Assembly (NCBI GenBank): GCA_043759595.1
Contig: JAYVLG010000054.1
Location: 33,786 to 97,785 of the forward strand
Source: Sulfurirhabdus sp043759595
Lineage (GTDB): Bacteria; Pseudomonadota; Gammaproteobacteria; Burkholderiales; SMCO01
Direction: 5' to 3'
DNA: 64,000 nt
Numbering within the stretch: the stretch's first letter is position 1; each line of letters begins with the position of its first letter. A model generated the notes under the pieces. The model did not search any database, was not told the origin of the DNA, and saw nothing but the letters and a program-made list of their open reading frames with translations. Positions 45,626 through 54,545 of this stretch are shown here, in pieces. The position numbers were made by a program, and so were the translations under genes.

Positions 45626-46396
45626 TCACGCTGTCACTTTATGGCGCAACATCTCCCCTGCAAGCGCCAGATATGCCTGCGCCCCCTTGGATGATTTGTC
45701 GTGATATAAAACCGGGATGCCATAACTGGGGGCTTCTGCTAACCGAATATTACGTGGAATGACTGTGCGATAAACCTTATCCCCAAAATGCTGCTTGAGT
45801 TGTTCAGAAACTTGTTGCGCGAGCATATTTCTGGGATCAAACATGGTGCGCAATAATCCTTCAATTTCCAAACCGGGATTTAAGTGAGCGCGCACTTTCT
45901 TGATTGTCTGCACCAGATCACTTAATCCTTCCAGTGCATAGTATTCACACTGCATCGGAATCATGACTGCATCAGCCGCACAAAGCCCATTAATCGTTAA
46001 TAAATTAAGCGCTGGCGGACAATCTATCAAGATATAGTCATAGGACTGTGCAAATTGTGTCAGCGCGCTTTTCAGTCGTGTTTCACGATGCGGCTGATCG
46101 ACGAGTTCCACCTCTGCACCAGCCAAATCCCGATTGGCCGGAATTAAATCAAATTTTCCGGTGGGTGAAGTCACGGTGATCTCGGCTACACCGGCTTGCT
46201 CTAACAACAAATGATAAACCGTTTTTTTTAGTGCATGCTTATTTATCCCACAACCCATTGTGGCGTTACCCTGCGGATCCAGATCAATCAACAACACCTT
46301 TCGCTTGGCTGCGGCAAGACTTGCTGCCAAATTGACGGTTGTCGTCGTTTTTCCTACCCCGCCTTTCTGGTTGGTTATTGCTAATATTTTAGTCAT
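45626..46396 (-). CDS. parA: Chromosome partitioning ATPase ParA (Soj)
   Basis: This 256-residue ATPase has deviant Walker A KGGVGKTTTTVNLA (about 10-23), LLIDLDPQGNATMGCG and YILIDCPPALNLLTING. It starts directly after the rsmG stop. With ParB and parS it segregates the origin region. It is the canonical chromosomal copy; the orphan ParA at 33.5 kb is a divergent paralogue. Confidence 0.96.
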   Translation of the reverse strand: MTKILAITNQKGGVGKTTTTVNLAASLAAAKRKVLLIDLDPQGNATMGCGINKHALKKTVYHLLLEQAGVAEITVTSPTGKFDLIPANRDLAGAEVELVDQPHRETRLKSALTQFAQSYDYILIDCPPALNLLTINGLCAADAVMIPMQCEYYALEGLSDLVQTIKKVRAHLNPGLEIEGLLRTMFDPRNMLAQQVSEQLKQHFGDKVYRTVIPRNIRLAEAPSYGIPVLYHDKSSKGAQAYLALAGEMLRHKVTA

Positions 46397-47020
46397 TTAA
46401 TCCGCCTTAATTACAACCAAATGTCGTTGTGCATCCAAACCGGGTACAGAAAGAGGATACGTTTCCTGTACTTTCGCTTCGGGGGGTAATTGCGCCAACT
46501 CCTCAAAAGGATACAGCCCCTTCATTGCCAGAAATACACCTTTCGTATCCACCAAATGTCGGGTAAGTTTATAAAATTCGCCCATATCCGAAAATGCTCT
46601 CGAAATGACCATATCGAACTTGTTTGTTGGGTGCCAGTTTTCTACCCTTTCACACACTACGTTTACATTGCCAAGCCCTAATTCAATACCCGCTTGCTGC
46701 GCAAAAGTTGTTTTTTTGTGGTTACTATCCAGCACTACAACCTCTAATTCTGGCAGAGCAATCGCTAGAGGAATGCCTGGCAATCCCGCACCGCTGCCAA
46801 CATCTATCAAACGCTTTCCCTTTATGTACGGAAGTACGGACAGCGAATCCAGTAAATGATGGGAAACCATCTTCTCAGCTTCACGGATAGCCGTCAGGTT
46901 ATAAACTTTGTTCCACTTCAACAATAATCCAAGATAATCAAGCAGTTTTATCTGGATTTCTGAACTTAACGTGATGTCCATTTTCCTTAGCCCATCGGCC
47001 AGTTTTGTTTCAAGTGTCAT
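46397..47020 (-). CDS. rsmG: 16S rRNA (guanine527-N7)-methyltransferase RsmG
   Basis: This 207-residue Rossmann-fold methyltransferase has the SAM-binding motif LIDVGSGAGLPGIPLAIALPE (about 73-93), VVLDSNHKKTTF and VISRAFSDMGEF. It overlaps mnmG by 4 bp and abuts parA, the classical gidA-gidB-parA-parB order near the origin. Confidence 0.96.
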   Translation of the reverse strand: MTLETKLADGLRKMDITLSSEIQIKLLDYLGLLLKWNKVYNLTAIREAEKMVSHHLLDSLSVLPYIKGKRLIDVGSGAGLPGIPLAIALPELEVVVLDSNHKKTTFAQQAGIELGLGNVNVVCERVENWHPTNKFDMVISRAFSDMGEFYKLTRHLVDTKGVFLAMKGLYPFEELAQLPPEAKVQETYPLSVPGLDAQRHLVVIKAD

Positions 47021-48927
47021 GCGCTTATCTTTTTGCTGAAGTTTGGATGATTTCGTTTTAAATGGACCAGCAGAACAGAAATTGATGCTGGTGTTACACC
47101 AGAAACGCGGGCCGCTTGACCAAGTGTTTCCGGTTTGTGCAGATTCAGTTTTTGCTGGACCTCAATGGACAGCCCCCTGACTTCTTTATATTCAATATCT
47201 TCAGGAATCAGCATGGCATCATAATGTTTATGCCGGTCAATTTCTTCCTGTTGCCTTTCAATATATCCCTGATATTTAGTCTGAATTTCAACCTGTTCTG
47301 CGACAGAAACATCATGCACAGAGACACCCGCACCAGGCAAGGTCATCAACAACGGATAATTAACCTGCGGACGACGCAGCAAATCATATAAAGAATATTC
47401 GTGTTCAATGGGCTTACCCAACACCCTGATTGCATCTGCTTCTGGCAATATCTTAGGATTAACCCAGGAGGATTTAAGGCGCTCCAGCTCCCTGGCAATT
47501 GCTTCGCGTTTTTTATCAAACAGGGCCCATCGCACATCATCAACAACGCCTAATTGCCTTCCAGTATCAGTCAATCGAAGATCAGCATTGTCTTCGCGTA
47601 ACATCAATCGATATTCAGCCCGGCTAGTAAACATGCGATACGGTTCGGTTACACCACGCGTAATCAAATCATCTACCAGCACACCAAGATAAGCCTGGTC
47701 GCGCGACGGGCACCACGAAGATTGTTCCTGTGCATAAAGCCCTGCATTTATTCCTGCCAGAATTCCCTGCGCTGCCGCTTCTTCATAGCCAGTGGTACCA
47801 TTAATCTGACCTGCAAAAAACAATCCGCGAATTGCCTTGGTTTCAAGAGAGCTTTTTAATCCTCTGGGATCAAAATAATCATACTCGATAGCATAGCCGG
47901 GTCTCGTGATGTGTGCATTTTCAAATCCGGTTATCGACCTTACCAGCGCTAATTGCACATCAAACGGCAGGCTGGTTGAAATCCCGTTAGGATAAATTTC
48001 ATTGGTAGTCAACCCTTCAGGCTCTACAAAAATCTGATGGGAATCTTTCGTTGCAAAACGTACAACTTTATCTTCAATTGACGGACAGTAGCGCGGGCCC
48101 ACGCCTTCAATCACCCCCGTATACAAGGGTGAGCGATCAAGCCCGCCATGTATTATTTCATGCGTTCTTACATTTGTATGGGTTATCCAGCATGGTAATT
48201 GGCGCGGATGTTGTGCCACATTTCCCATATAGGAAAAAACGGGTTCCGGATCATCCCCCGGCTGCTCTGTCATAACTGAATAGTCAAGCGAGCGGCCGTC
48301 TATCCGCGGCGGCGTACCCGTTTTCAACCTGCCTACTGGTAATTGCAATTCGCGCAGACGGTACGCCAGACTGACTGCAGGAGGATCACCCGCCCGCCCA
48401 GCCTGGTAATTACTTTGCCCGACATGAATCAGTCCCGCGAGAAAAGTCCCTGCGGTCAACACCACGGTTTTGGAAGTAAATTTCAAACCAAGTTGCGTTT
48501 GTACGCCGACTACATGATCCCCAGCAAGCAACAGATCATCTACTGCCTGTTGAAATAACCACAGGTTAGGCTGGTTTTCCAGTCGATGACGTATGGCCTG
48601 TTTATATAAAATTCGATCAGCTTGAGCGCGTGTTGCCCTGACAGCGGGGCCTTTGCTGGAATTCAGGATGCGAAATTGTATTCCTCCTTCATCTGTCGCG
48701 ATCGCCATCGCACCGCCTAAAGCATCAACTTCTTTGACCAAATGCCCCTTGCCAATGCCTCCTATAGAGGGATTGCAAGACATTTGCCCCAAGGTTTCTA
48801 TGTTGTGTGTGAGCAGCAGCGTTTTCTGCCCCATGCGCGCACTGGCAAGGGCAGCCTCCGTTCCGGCATGGCCGCCGCCAATAACAATGACATCAAAAGT
48901 AGTTGGGTAATGCATTTGCTGGATCAT
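47017..48927 (-). CDS. mnmG: tRNA uridine-5-carboxymethylaminomethyl modification enzyme MnmG
   Basis: This 636-residue FAD enzyme modifies U34 of certain tRNAs together with MnmE. It has the FAD motif VIGGGHAGTEAALASARMG near the start, the conserved CNPSIGGIGKGHLVKEVDALGG and RLKTGTPPRIDG, and the C-terminal helical MnmE-binding domain (VRGLSIEVQQKLNLHKPETLGQAARVSGVTPA). Two in-frame ATGs (48927, 48915) are possible. The 32-bp parS palindrome lies 60 bp upstream of the start. Confidence 0.96.
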   Translation of the reverse strand: MIQQMHYPTTFDVIVIGGGHAGTEAALASARMGQKTLLLTHNIETLGQMSCNPSIGGIGKGHLVKEVDALGGAMAIATDEGGIQFRILNSSKGPAVRATRAQADRILYKQAIRHRLENQPNLWLFQQAVDDLLLAGDHVVGVQTQLGLKFTSKTVVLTAGTFLAGLIHVGQSNYQAGRAGDPPAVSLAYRLRELQLPVGRLKTGTPPRIDGRSLDYSVMTEQPGDDPEPVFSYMGNVAQHPRQLPCWITHTNVRTHEIIHGGLDRSPLYTGVIEGVGPRYCPSIEDKVVRFATKDSHQIFVEPEGLTTNEIYPNGISTSLPFDVQLALVRSITGFENAHITRPGYAIEYDYFDPRGLKSSLETKAIRGLFFAGQINGTTGYEEAAAQGILAGINAGLYAQEQSSWCPSRDQAYLGVLVDDLITRGVTEPYRMFTSRAEYRLMLREDNADLRLTDTGRQLGVVDDVRWALFDKKREAIARELERLKSSWVNPKILPEADAIRVLGKPIEHEYSLYDLLRRPQVNYPLLMTLPGAGVSVHDVSVAEQVEIQTKYQGYIERQQEEIDRHKHYDAMLIPEDIEYKEVRGLSIEVQQKLNLHKPETLGQAARVSGVTPASISVLLVHLKRNHPNFSKKISA

Positions 48928-48986
48928 TTTAAACTGATTGAAGGCGCCTATTATATACGGCGGTTTTGTAAAATCGAAATTTGTCT

Positions 48987-49018
48987 CGTTTTATTGTTTC
49001 ACGTGAAACAATAAAACG
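48987..49018. promoter_or_regulatory. parS centromere site within a 32-bp perfect palindrome
   Basis: The core TGTTTCACGTGAAACA (48995-49010) is a 16/16 match to the bacterial parS consensus. The symmetry extends 8 bp further on each side (left half CGTTTTATTGTTTCAC and its exact complement). It lies between mnmE and mnmG, 2.6 kb from parA. Confidence 0.92.
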
Positions 49019-49137
49019 GATTTATTGCCACCTTGAAATGAATCAAACGAGTATGACCCAGGATACAGTGCGCGCTGAAATGAATGAAATACGCCTGATC
49101 AGGCAAAGATGCTGCTATAACGAACAGCTACAATGAT

Positions 49138-50478
49138 TTATTTGCCAATACAAAATCGGGAAAATATTTCGCCAAGAAGATCATCAGCAGAAAACTCCCC
49201 GGTAATGGAATTTAGCGACTCCTGAGCCAAACGAAGTTCCTCTGCCAACAACTCCAATTGAAGCCAGTATTGGTCCGCATGCTCAACGTGACGAAACGCG
49301 GTTTGCAAAGCAATCAAATGTCTTTCCCTTGCCATAAACACGCCTTCACCAGAAGGTTGCCAGCCAGCAACCTGTAACAAATATTCATGTAGAAGGGAAA
49401 CCCCCTCCCCTGTTTTGGCAGAAAGGAATATATCTGTTTTATGGTCGACCGTCGTTCTTGAAGGGCCTTGTTGTTGCAAATCAATTTTATTGAACACTCT
49501 TGCAACAGGTAGTAAAGCCGGCAGGGTATCCAAAATTTTCTGATCAGATTCAGCCAAACCTTGTGCAGCATCAATGACTAAAATGGCCAGATTAGCTTGG
49601 CTGATAGATTGCCAGGTTCGATCGATACCAATCAGCTCAACCTGATCTTGCGTTTCCCTTAAGCCTGCTGTATCGATGATATGAATGGGGATGCCTTCAA
49701 TTTTAATCAGTTGGCGGATTGCATCGCGCGTCGTACCTGGTATCGATGTAACAATTGCGACCTCTTCCCCCGCAAGCTGGTTGAGTAAGCTTGATTTACC
49801 CACATTTGGCTGCCCAATTAAAACGGCCTGCAATCCTTCTCTAAGAATACTGCCCTGACGAGCTGTTTTAAGAACTTCGCTGAGTTTGTTTTTGATAGAA
49901 TCAAGTTTTTCCGAAGCCCCCGCCGCTTCCAGAAAATCAATATCTTCTTCAGGGAAATCGAGTGTCGCTTCAACCAGCATACGTAAATTAATTAGCGCTT
50001 CAACCAATTCAAAAATAAGCCTTGAGAATTCTCCTTTTAAGGAACGCATCGCACTACGTGCCGCTTCTGTCGAAGCGGCATCTATCAAATCAACAACACT
50101 TTCAGCCTGCGCCAGATCAATTTTGTCGTTAAGATAAGCGCGCTGCGTAAACTCTCCTGGTCCAGCCAGGCGAGCGCCCAGCTTCAAACAACGATTCAAA
50201 ACGAGTTGCAGAACTGCCGGGCCGCCATGACCCTGCAACTCAAGCACATCTTCACCAGTAAAAGAGTTGGGGCCAGGGAAAAATAATGCAATCCCCTGAT
50301 CAAGCGGTTCATCAAACTCATCAAGGAAAAAACTAAGCGATGCACTTCTGGGTTCTGGTACTTTTCCCAAAATGTGATGTGCTATGGAAGAAGCTGCTTT
50401 ACCAGACACCCGAACGACACCAATACCACCACGCCCGGGTGCTGTTGCAACTGCAGCGATTGTATCAGCGTTTAACAT
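49138..50478 (-). CDS. mnmE: tRNA modification GTPase MnmE
   Basis: This 446-residue tetrahydrofolate-binding GTPase works with MnmG on tRNA wobble uridines. The N-terminal folate domain starts DTIAAVATAPGRGGIGVVRVSG. The inserted G domain (about 215-370) has GQPNVGKSS, DTAGLRET and NKID. The essential C-terminal CIGK (FSRFCIGK) is present. Its start overlaps the end of yidC by 14 bp. Confidence 0.97.
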   Translation of the reverse strand: MLNADTIAAVATAPGRGGIGVVRVSGKAASSIAHHILGKVPEPRSASLSFFLDEFDEPLDQGIALFFPGPNSFTGEDVLELQGHGGPAVLQLVLNRCLKLGARLAGPGEFTQRAYLNDKIDLAQAESVVDLIDAASTEAARSAMRSLKGEFSRLIFELVEALINLRMLVEATLDFPEEDIDFLEAAGASEKLDSIKNKLSEVLKTARQGSILREGLQAVLIGQPNVGKSSLLNQLAGEEVAIVTSIPGTTRDAIRQLIKIEGIPIHIIDTAGLRETQDQVELIGIDRTWQSISQANLAILVIDAAQGLAESDQKILDTLPALLPVARVFNKIDLQQQGPSRTTVDHKTDIFLSAKTGEGVSLLHEYLLQVAGWQPSGEGVFMARERHLIALQTAFRHVEHADQYWLQLELLAEELRLAQESLNSITGEFSADDLLGEIFSRFCIGK

Positions 50479-52111
50479 GCCCCGCTTTCATCGACTCAAT
50501 AGCACGAGTGATCTGCCACTGCTGTGCAATAGAAAGCACGTTATTCACAACCCAATACAATACGAGACCGGCCGGGAAAAAGAAGAAAAAGATACTAAAG
50601 GCGATCGGCATGAACATCATAACCTTTGCTTGTATCGGATCCGGCGGGGTTGGATTCAGTCTGGTTTGAATAATCATGGTAATCCCCATGATTATTGGCA
50701 AAATATAATAAGGATCCGGTATAGATAAATCGTGAATCCATAATATGAATGGCGCCTGACGCATTTCTACGGTTGCAAGCAAAACCCAGTAAAGCGAGAT
50801 AAATACAGGAATTTGAACAACAACAGGTAAACAACCTCCAAGTGGATTAATTTTTTCTGTTTTGTATAAATCCATCATGGCCTGATGCAGTCTTTGCCGA
50901 TCATCCCCAAATTGCTCTTTCAGCTTTGCAAGCTTTGGACCAAGTATTCGCATCTGCGCCATTGAACGATAACTTTTGGCTGACAATGGATAAAATGCGA
51001 GTTTTATCAAAACGGTTAATAAGATAATGGCTATACCCCAATTATTAACCAGTTTATAAATTGCAGATAACACCCAAAAGAGGGGGGCTGCAATAATCGT
51101 CAACAACCCGTAATCAACGCTTAAATTCAGTCCTGGCGCGATTTTTTTAAGATTGTCTTGCTCTTGGGGACCTGCATATAGTTCAACCTTTACGGATTTT
51201 GTCTGCCCTGATTCAATTTCCCCGACTGGCAGAATAACACCAGCAGAATATAAATCTGGGCTTAACTCCTTGGTATAAAACTCACGTTGAACATTCCCCA
51301 CAGGCAACCAGGCACTCAAAAAATAATGCTGCAACATGGCAATCCATCCATCCTGCTTTTTACCTGGCAATTCTTCCTTACCTTTTGCAATATCAGAAAA
51401 ACTAATTTTGTGAAATTTGCCTGCTTCGGTATAAATTGCGGCGCCCGTGTAGGTTTGAATAAATTTAGGATCGTCGGCTGGCGGTCTGCCATTGCGCAGT
51501 ATTTGAAAATATGCGTCCGGTTTGATAGCACCAACTCCCGTGTTATTGATTTCATAAGCAACATCAATTAGATAACTATCATTATGAAATGTATAGATTT
51601 TTGATACTTTTACGGCATTATCTTCCCACGTCAAGCGAACATCTAGCTTATCTTTACCAGGCAAAATTTTATAATCTGTCGTGTCTGTTTTGAATACTGA
51701 TTTATGTGAAGGTAAGCCGGCATTTAATAATCCGGATTGTGCGACATAAATATCAGTGGGATTATCATCAAACAGGACGAAATTTTTGGATTTGTCGTGT
51801 GTTTCACTATGCTTGGTAAAATCAAGCCTTCTTAAATCCCCACCCATTGTGTCTATCTGAGCATTAACCAGATTGGTATGTACATTTATGCGCTGTCCGG
51901 TAGTCAATACACCCGCACTGACAACCTGCTGGGTAGCGGGTAAAGCAGATAACGTTTGCTTTGTTGATGGTAATTGATCCACTGCCGGCTTAACCTGACT
52001 GGTAACAGCTTCAGGTTGCGGTTTAGGCTGATGTTCTTTTTGCCATCCATCCCATAACAACAGAATAGAAAATGAAAATGCAATGAACAGGATAAGTCTT
52101 TGAGTATCCAT
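50465..52111 (-). CDS. yidC: Membrane protein insertase YidC
   Basis: This 548-residue inner-membrane insertase works with or without SecYEG. It has an N-terminal anchor (about 5-22) and a large periplasmic beta domain (about 55-340). The five-helix core (about 345-530) contains the hydrophilic groove and MGGCLPVVVQIPVFISLYW-type sequence. It ends in a short basic tail (KAGHVKR). Part of the rpmH-rnpA-yidD-yidC-mnmE run, 17 bp after yidD. Confidence 0.97.
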   Translation of the reverse strand: MDTQRLILFIAFSFSILLLWDGWQKEHQPKPQPEAVTSQVKPAVDQLPSTKQTLSALPATQQVVSAGVLTTGQRINVHTNLVNAQIDTMGGDLRRLDFTKHSETHDKSKNFVLFDDNPTDIYVAQSGLLNAGLPSHKSVFKTDTTDYKILPGKDKLDVRLTWEDNAVKVSKIYTFHNDSYLIDVAYEINNTGVGAIKPDAYFQILRNGRPPADDPKFIQTYTGAAIYTEAGKFHKISFSDIAKGKEELPGKKQDGWIAMLQHYFLSAWLPVGNVQREFYTKELSPDLYSAGVILPVGEIESGQTKSVKVELYAGPQEQDNLKKIAPGLNLSVDYGLLTIIAAPLFWVLSAIYKLVNNWGIAIILLTVLIKLAFYPLSAKSYRSMAQMRILGPKLAKLKEQFGDDRQRLHQAMMDLYKTEKINPLGGCLPVVVQIPVFISLYWVLLATVEMRQAPFILWIHDLSIPDPYYILPIIMGITMIIQTRLNPTPPDPIQAKVMMFMPIAFSIFFFFFPAGLVLYWVVNNVLSIAQQWQITRAIESMKAGHVKR

Positions 52112-52128
52112 AATTTATATTTATTTAA

Positions 52129-52338
52129 TCAAGGGAGTGGGTCATAACCGCCGTGGTGCCAAGGGTGGCAACGAGCAATACGCTTTGTTCCTAGAAACAA
52201 CCCTTTTAAAAAACCATACTTGTTCAGCGCCTGGCACGCGTATTCTGAACAAGTCGGGGTATACCTGCAGCTATTTCCAATAAAAGGACTTAAAAGAAGT
52301 TGATAACCTTTTATCAGATAGATGGTGAAACGTGACAT
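52129..52338 (-). CDS. yidD: Membrane protein insertion efficiency factor YidD
   Basis: This 69-residue protein has the family signature SCRYTPTCSEYACQAL and the end CHPWHHGGYDP. An amphipathic N-terminal helix (FTIYLIKGYQLLLSP) probably binds the inner face of the inner membrane. It overlaps rnpA by 25 bp, the usual coupling. Confidence 0.95.
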   Translation of the reverse strand: MSRFTIYLIKGYQLLLSPFIGNSCRYTPTCSEYACQALNKYGFLKGLFLGTKRIARCHPWHHGGYDPLP

Positions 52339-52682
52339 TTTTTCAATCCGCCAAGAAGTTTTAAAAGTTCCTGATGTATTTCCGACTGTGAAGACTGTCC
52401 AAAAAGCTTTTTCGTCCGCACGACCACATCCAAACTACCAAATTGCTGCTGATTCAGACGAAAAAATTCACGTATAGTTCGTTTAATATAATTACGATCC
52501 ACAGCTCGTTTAGATATTTTTCGACTTACAATCAATCCCAATCTGGGATAGGTGAGCTGATTTGGTTTCGCAAATATTTGAAAAAAATGATTTCCAACCG
52601 AGCACCTGAAATTAAAAACGGATGAAAACTCATCCGTTTTATGTAATCGTTTGCAACTCGGCAAGCTATAATTAGCTTTCAA
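52314..52682 (-). CDS. rnpA: Ribonuclease P protein component
   Basis: This 122-residue basic protein helps the RNase P RNA process tRNA 5' ends. Conserved features are KRLHKTDEFSSVF and the RNR-type segment SRKISKRAVDRNYIKRTIREFFR. The start is a TTG with GGAAG about 10 bp upstream. It lies 13 bp after the rpmH stop and overlaps yidD by 25 bp. Confidence 0.94.
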   Translation of the reverse strand: MKANYSLPSCKRLHKTDEFSSVFNFRCSVGNHFFQIFAKPNQLTYPRLGLIVSRKISKRAVDRNYIKRTIREFFRLNQQQFGSLDVVVRTKKLFGQSSQSEIHQELLKLLGGLKKCHVSPSI

Positions 52683-52695
52683 AGCTATTAACTTC

Positions 52696-52830
52696 CTACA
52701 CGGCTAGTCGTGCGCGACCTTTTGCTCTACGAGCTCTGATAACGCCGCGGCCACCAGGTGTTTTCATTCTGACACGAAACCCATGCGTGCGTTTACGACG
52801 GGTAACTGAGGGTTGATAAGTACGTTTCAT
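52696..52830 (-). CDS. rpmH: 50S ribosomal protein L34
   Basis: This 44-residue very basic protein (MKRTYQPSVTRRKRTHGFR at the start, RARRAKGRARLAV at the end) is a full-length L34. The gene is short but unmistakable. It is divergent from dnaA, the standard origin-proximal arrangement, and heads the rpmH-rnpA-yidD-yidC-mnmE operon. Confidence 0.97.
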   Translation of the reverse strand: MKRTYQPSVTRRKRTHGFRVRMKTPGGRGVIRARRAKGRARLAV

Positions 52831-52867
52831 TTCATCCTCGCAAGATTTTTCTGCAATAAAACTTACA

Positions 52868-52897
52868 ATTACACACTCTATATACCCTATATGTCAA
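52868..52897 (-). promoter_or_regulatory. Candidate promoter of the rpmH operon
   Basis: On the minus strand TTGACA (52892-52897) and TGTAAT (52868-52873) are spaced by 18 bp, giving a leader of about 30 nt before rpmH. A DnaA box lies 20 bp upstream of the -35. Confidence 0.5.
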
Positions 52898-52917
52898 GTT
52901 TAAATAAATCTTACCCC

Positions 52918-52926
52918 TGTGGATAA
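52918..52926 (-). promoter_or_regulatory. DnaA box between rpmH and dnaA
   Basis: TGTGGATAA is a perfect DnaA box on the minus strand. It is placed to act in DnaA autoregulation of dnaA and rpmH or as part of the origin. Confidence 0.75.
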
Positions 52927-52962
52927 GTTCCAGTAAAATAGACCAAAACACAAGCCACATGC

Positions 52963-52991
52963 TTGAAGTTGCAGTGTGCACTTAATAGATT
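52963..52991 (+). promoter_or_regulatory. Candidate dnaA promoter
   Basis: TTGAAG (52963-52968) and TAGATT (52986-52991) at 17-bp spacing would start transcription about 20 nt before the dnaA ATG. Both hexamers are imperfect. Confidence 0.35.
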
Positions 52992-53019
52992 ACGTAATTT
53001 AATTCAAATCAAAGACTTT

Positions 53020-54357
53020 ATGGAAAATTTCTGGCTTATTTGCCTAAGCCAATTTGAGAAAGAACTGCCTTCTCAACAATTCAACACCTGGATCAAACCG
53101 CTTAAATTTGAAGCTGGTGCGGATTCTATCCGCCTGCTTGCTCCAAATCGTTTTGTTTCCCAGTGGGTGAAAGATAAGTTTTTAACACGATTCAAAGAAA
53201 TAGCAGAAGCACACTTTTCCAAACCCGTCACTATTGAACTTGTTTTATACAATAATGGTTCTGATGCGAGTCAAACTACGCCCAAACAAAATATATCTGC
53301 ACCAAAACTGATAAATACACATCAAACAAAACCCGATAATTCCAGATTAAATCCTACCTTTACTTTCGATACTTTTGTTACTGGTAAAGCCAATCAGTTA
53401 GCCAGGGCAGCTGCCCTCCAGGTAGCAGAAAATGTGGGTGTAGCCTATAATCCGTTGTTTGTCTATGGCGGTGTAGGTTTAGGTAAAACACATTTGATTC
53501 AAGCTATTGGCAATTATGTTAAAGAACAGAACAAAAATGCAAAAATCAGTTATATCCATGCAGAACGCTATGTATCTGACGTAGTTCGGGCTTATCAACA
53601 TAAAGCTTTTGATGAATTCAAGCGCCATTATCACTCACTGGATTTATTATTAATCGATGATATCCAGTTTTTTGGTGGTAAAAATCGTACCCAGGAAGAA
53701 TTTTTCTATGCGTTTAATGCGCTCATAGAAGCTAAAAAGCAGATTATTATCACTTGCGATTCCTATCCAAAAGAAATTGCAGGTGTTGAAGACCGACTCA
53801 TTTCTCGTTTTGGATGGGGATTAACTGTTGCAATAGAACCCCCGGAATTAGAAATGCGAGTTGCTATTCTGTTAAAGAAGGCTGCTGCCGAGAATATTAA
53901 GCTGGACGAAAATGTTGCTTTTTTTATAGCAAAACAAATTCGTTCCAATGTCAGAGAATTGGAAGGTGCAATGAAACGTGTATTAGCTTATTCACGATTT
54001 AATGGCCAGGCTATTTCGTTGGATCTTGCGAAAGAAGCACTTAAAGATTTGCTAGCGGTTCAAAACAGATTGATATCGATTGAGAATATACAAAAAACTG
54101 TGGCTGATTACTACAAAATGAAAGTAGCAGAGATGTATTCTAAAAAACGAACAAGAACAGTTGTTCGTCCACGTCAAATTGCGATGGCATTAGCAAAAGA
54201 ACTGACTCAACACAGCTTACCTGATATTGGAGAAGCTTTTGGTGGACGAGATCATACGACGGTTTTGCATGCATGTCGTAAAATTGCAGAATTAAGACAA
54301 ACCGAACAAGATATAAATAAAGATTTCTCTGTATTAATGCAAGTATTAACCAGTTAA
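53020..54357 (+). CDS. dnaA: Chromosomal replication initiator DnaA
   Basis: This ~445-residue initiator has domain I (1-85, WLICLSQFEKELPSQQFNTWIKPL), a variable linker (about 86-125) and the AAA+ domain with GGVGLGKTHLIQAIGN and LLIDDIQFFGGK. The C-terminal DnaA-box-binding domain carries the signature GGRDHTTVLHACRKI. The ATG at 53020 is chosen. An upstream in-frame TTG (52963) would add 19 residues unlike any DnaA N-terminus. DnaA boxes flank the gene. Confidence 0.97.
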   Translation: MENFWLICLSQFEKELPSQQFNTWIKPLKFEAGADSIRLLAPNRFVSQWVKDKFLTRFKEIAEAHFSKPVTIELVLYNNGSDASQTTPKQNISAPKLINTHQTKPDNSRLNPTFTFDTFVTGKANQLARAAALQVAENVGVAYNPLFVYGGVGLGKTHLIQAIGNYVKEQNKNAKISYIHAERYVSDVVRAYQHKAFDEFKRHYHSLDLLLIDDIQFFGGKNRTQEEFFYAFNALIEAKKQIIITCDSYPKEIAGVEDRLISRFGWGLTVAIEPPELEMRVAILLKKAAAENIKLDENVAFFIAKQIRSNVRELEGAMKRVLAYSRFNGQAISLDLAKEALKDLLAVQNRLISIENIQKTVADYYKMKVAEMYSKKRTRTVVRPRQIAMALAKELTQHSLPDIGEAFGGRDHTTVLHACRKIAELRQTEQDINKDFSVLMQVLTS

Positions 54358-54545
54358 AAAAGTGTTTATAAAATGTGGATAACCTTAAGTAAAAATTAAT
54401 TCAAAAATTTACTAACAATTTATCCACAGTCTATAAAAGAATCATACAAAACTTATAAATTAAGTTAACTATTTGTAAGTAAACTTGAATATCAGGTTAT
54501 CCTGAAAAATTAAGCTGCTTTAATTACTATTCTTAGAGTATATAT
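54358..54545. other. Probable oriC (dnaA-dnaN intergenic region)
   Basis: This 188-bp very AT-rich gap has a perfect DnaA box TGTGGATAA (54374-54382, minus) and a perfect TTATCCACA (54420-54428, plus). A 7/9 copy TTATCCTGA lies at 54497-54505. Gene orientation switches across this neighbourhood. A second box lies in the rpmH-dnaA gap, so the origin may be bipartite. GATC or AT-13mer arrays as in E. coli are not seen. Confidence 0.7.

Noticed and set aside
49093..49104. 12-bp palindrome GCCTGATCAGGC downstream of mnmE as terminator
   Set aside because: No loop of usable size and no T run on the minus strand; probably chance.
52963..53019. Upstream TTG start for dnaA
   Set aside because: The added 19 residues do not fit DnaA domain I, which starts with MENFW at 53020.
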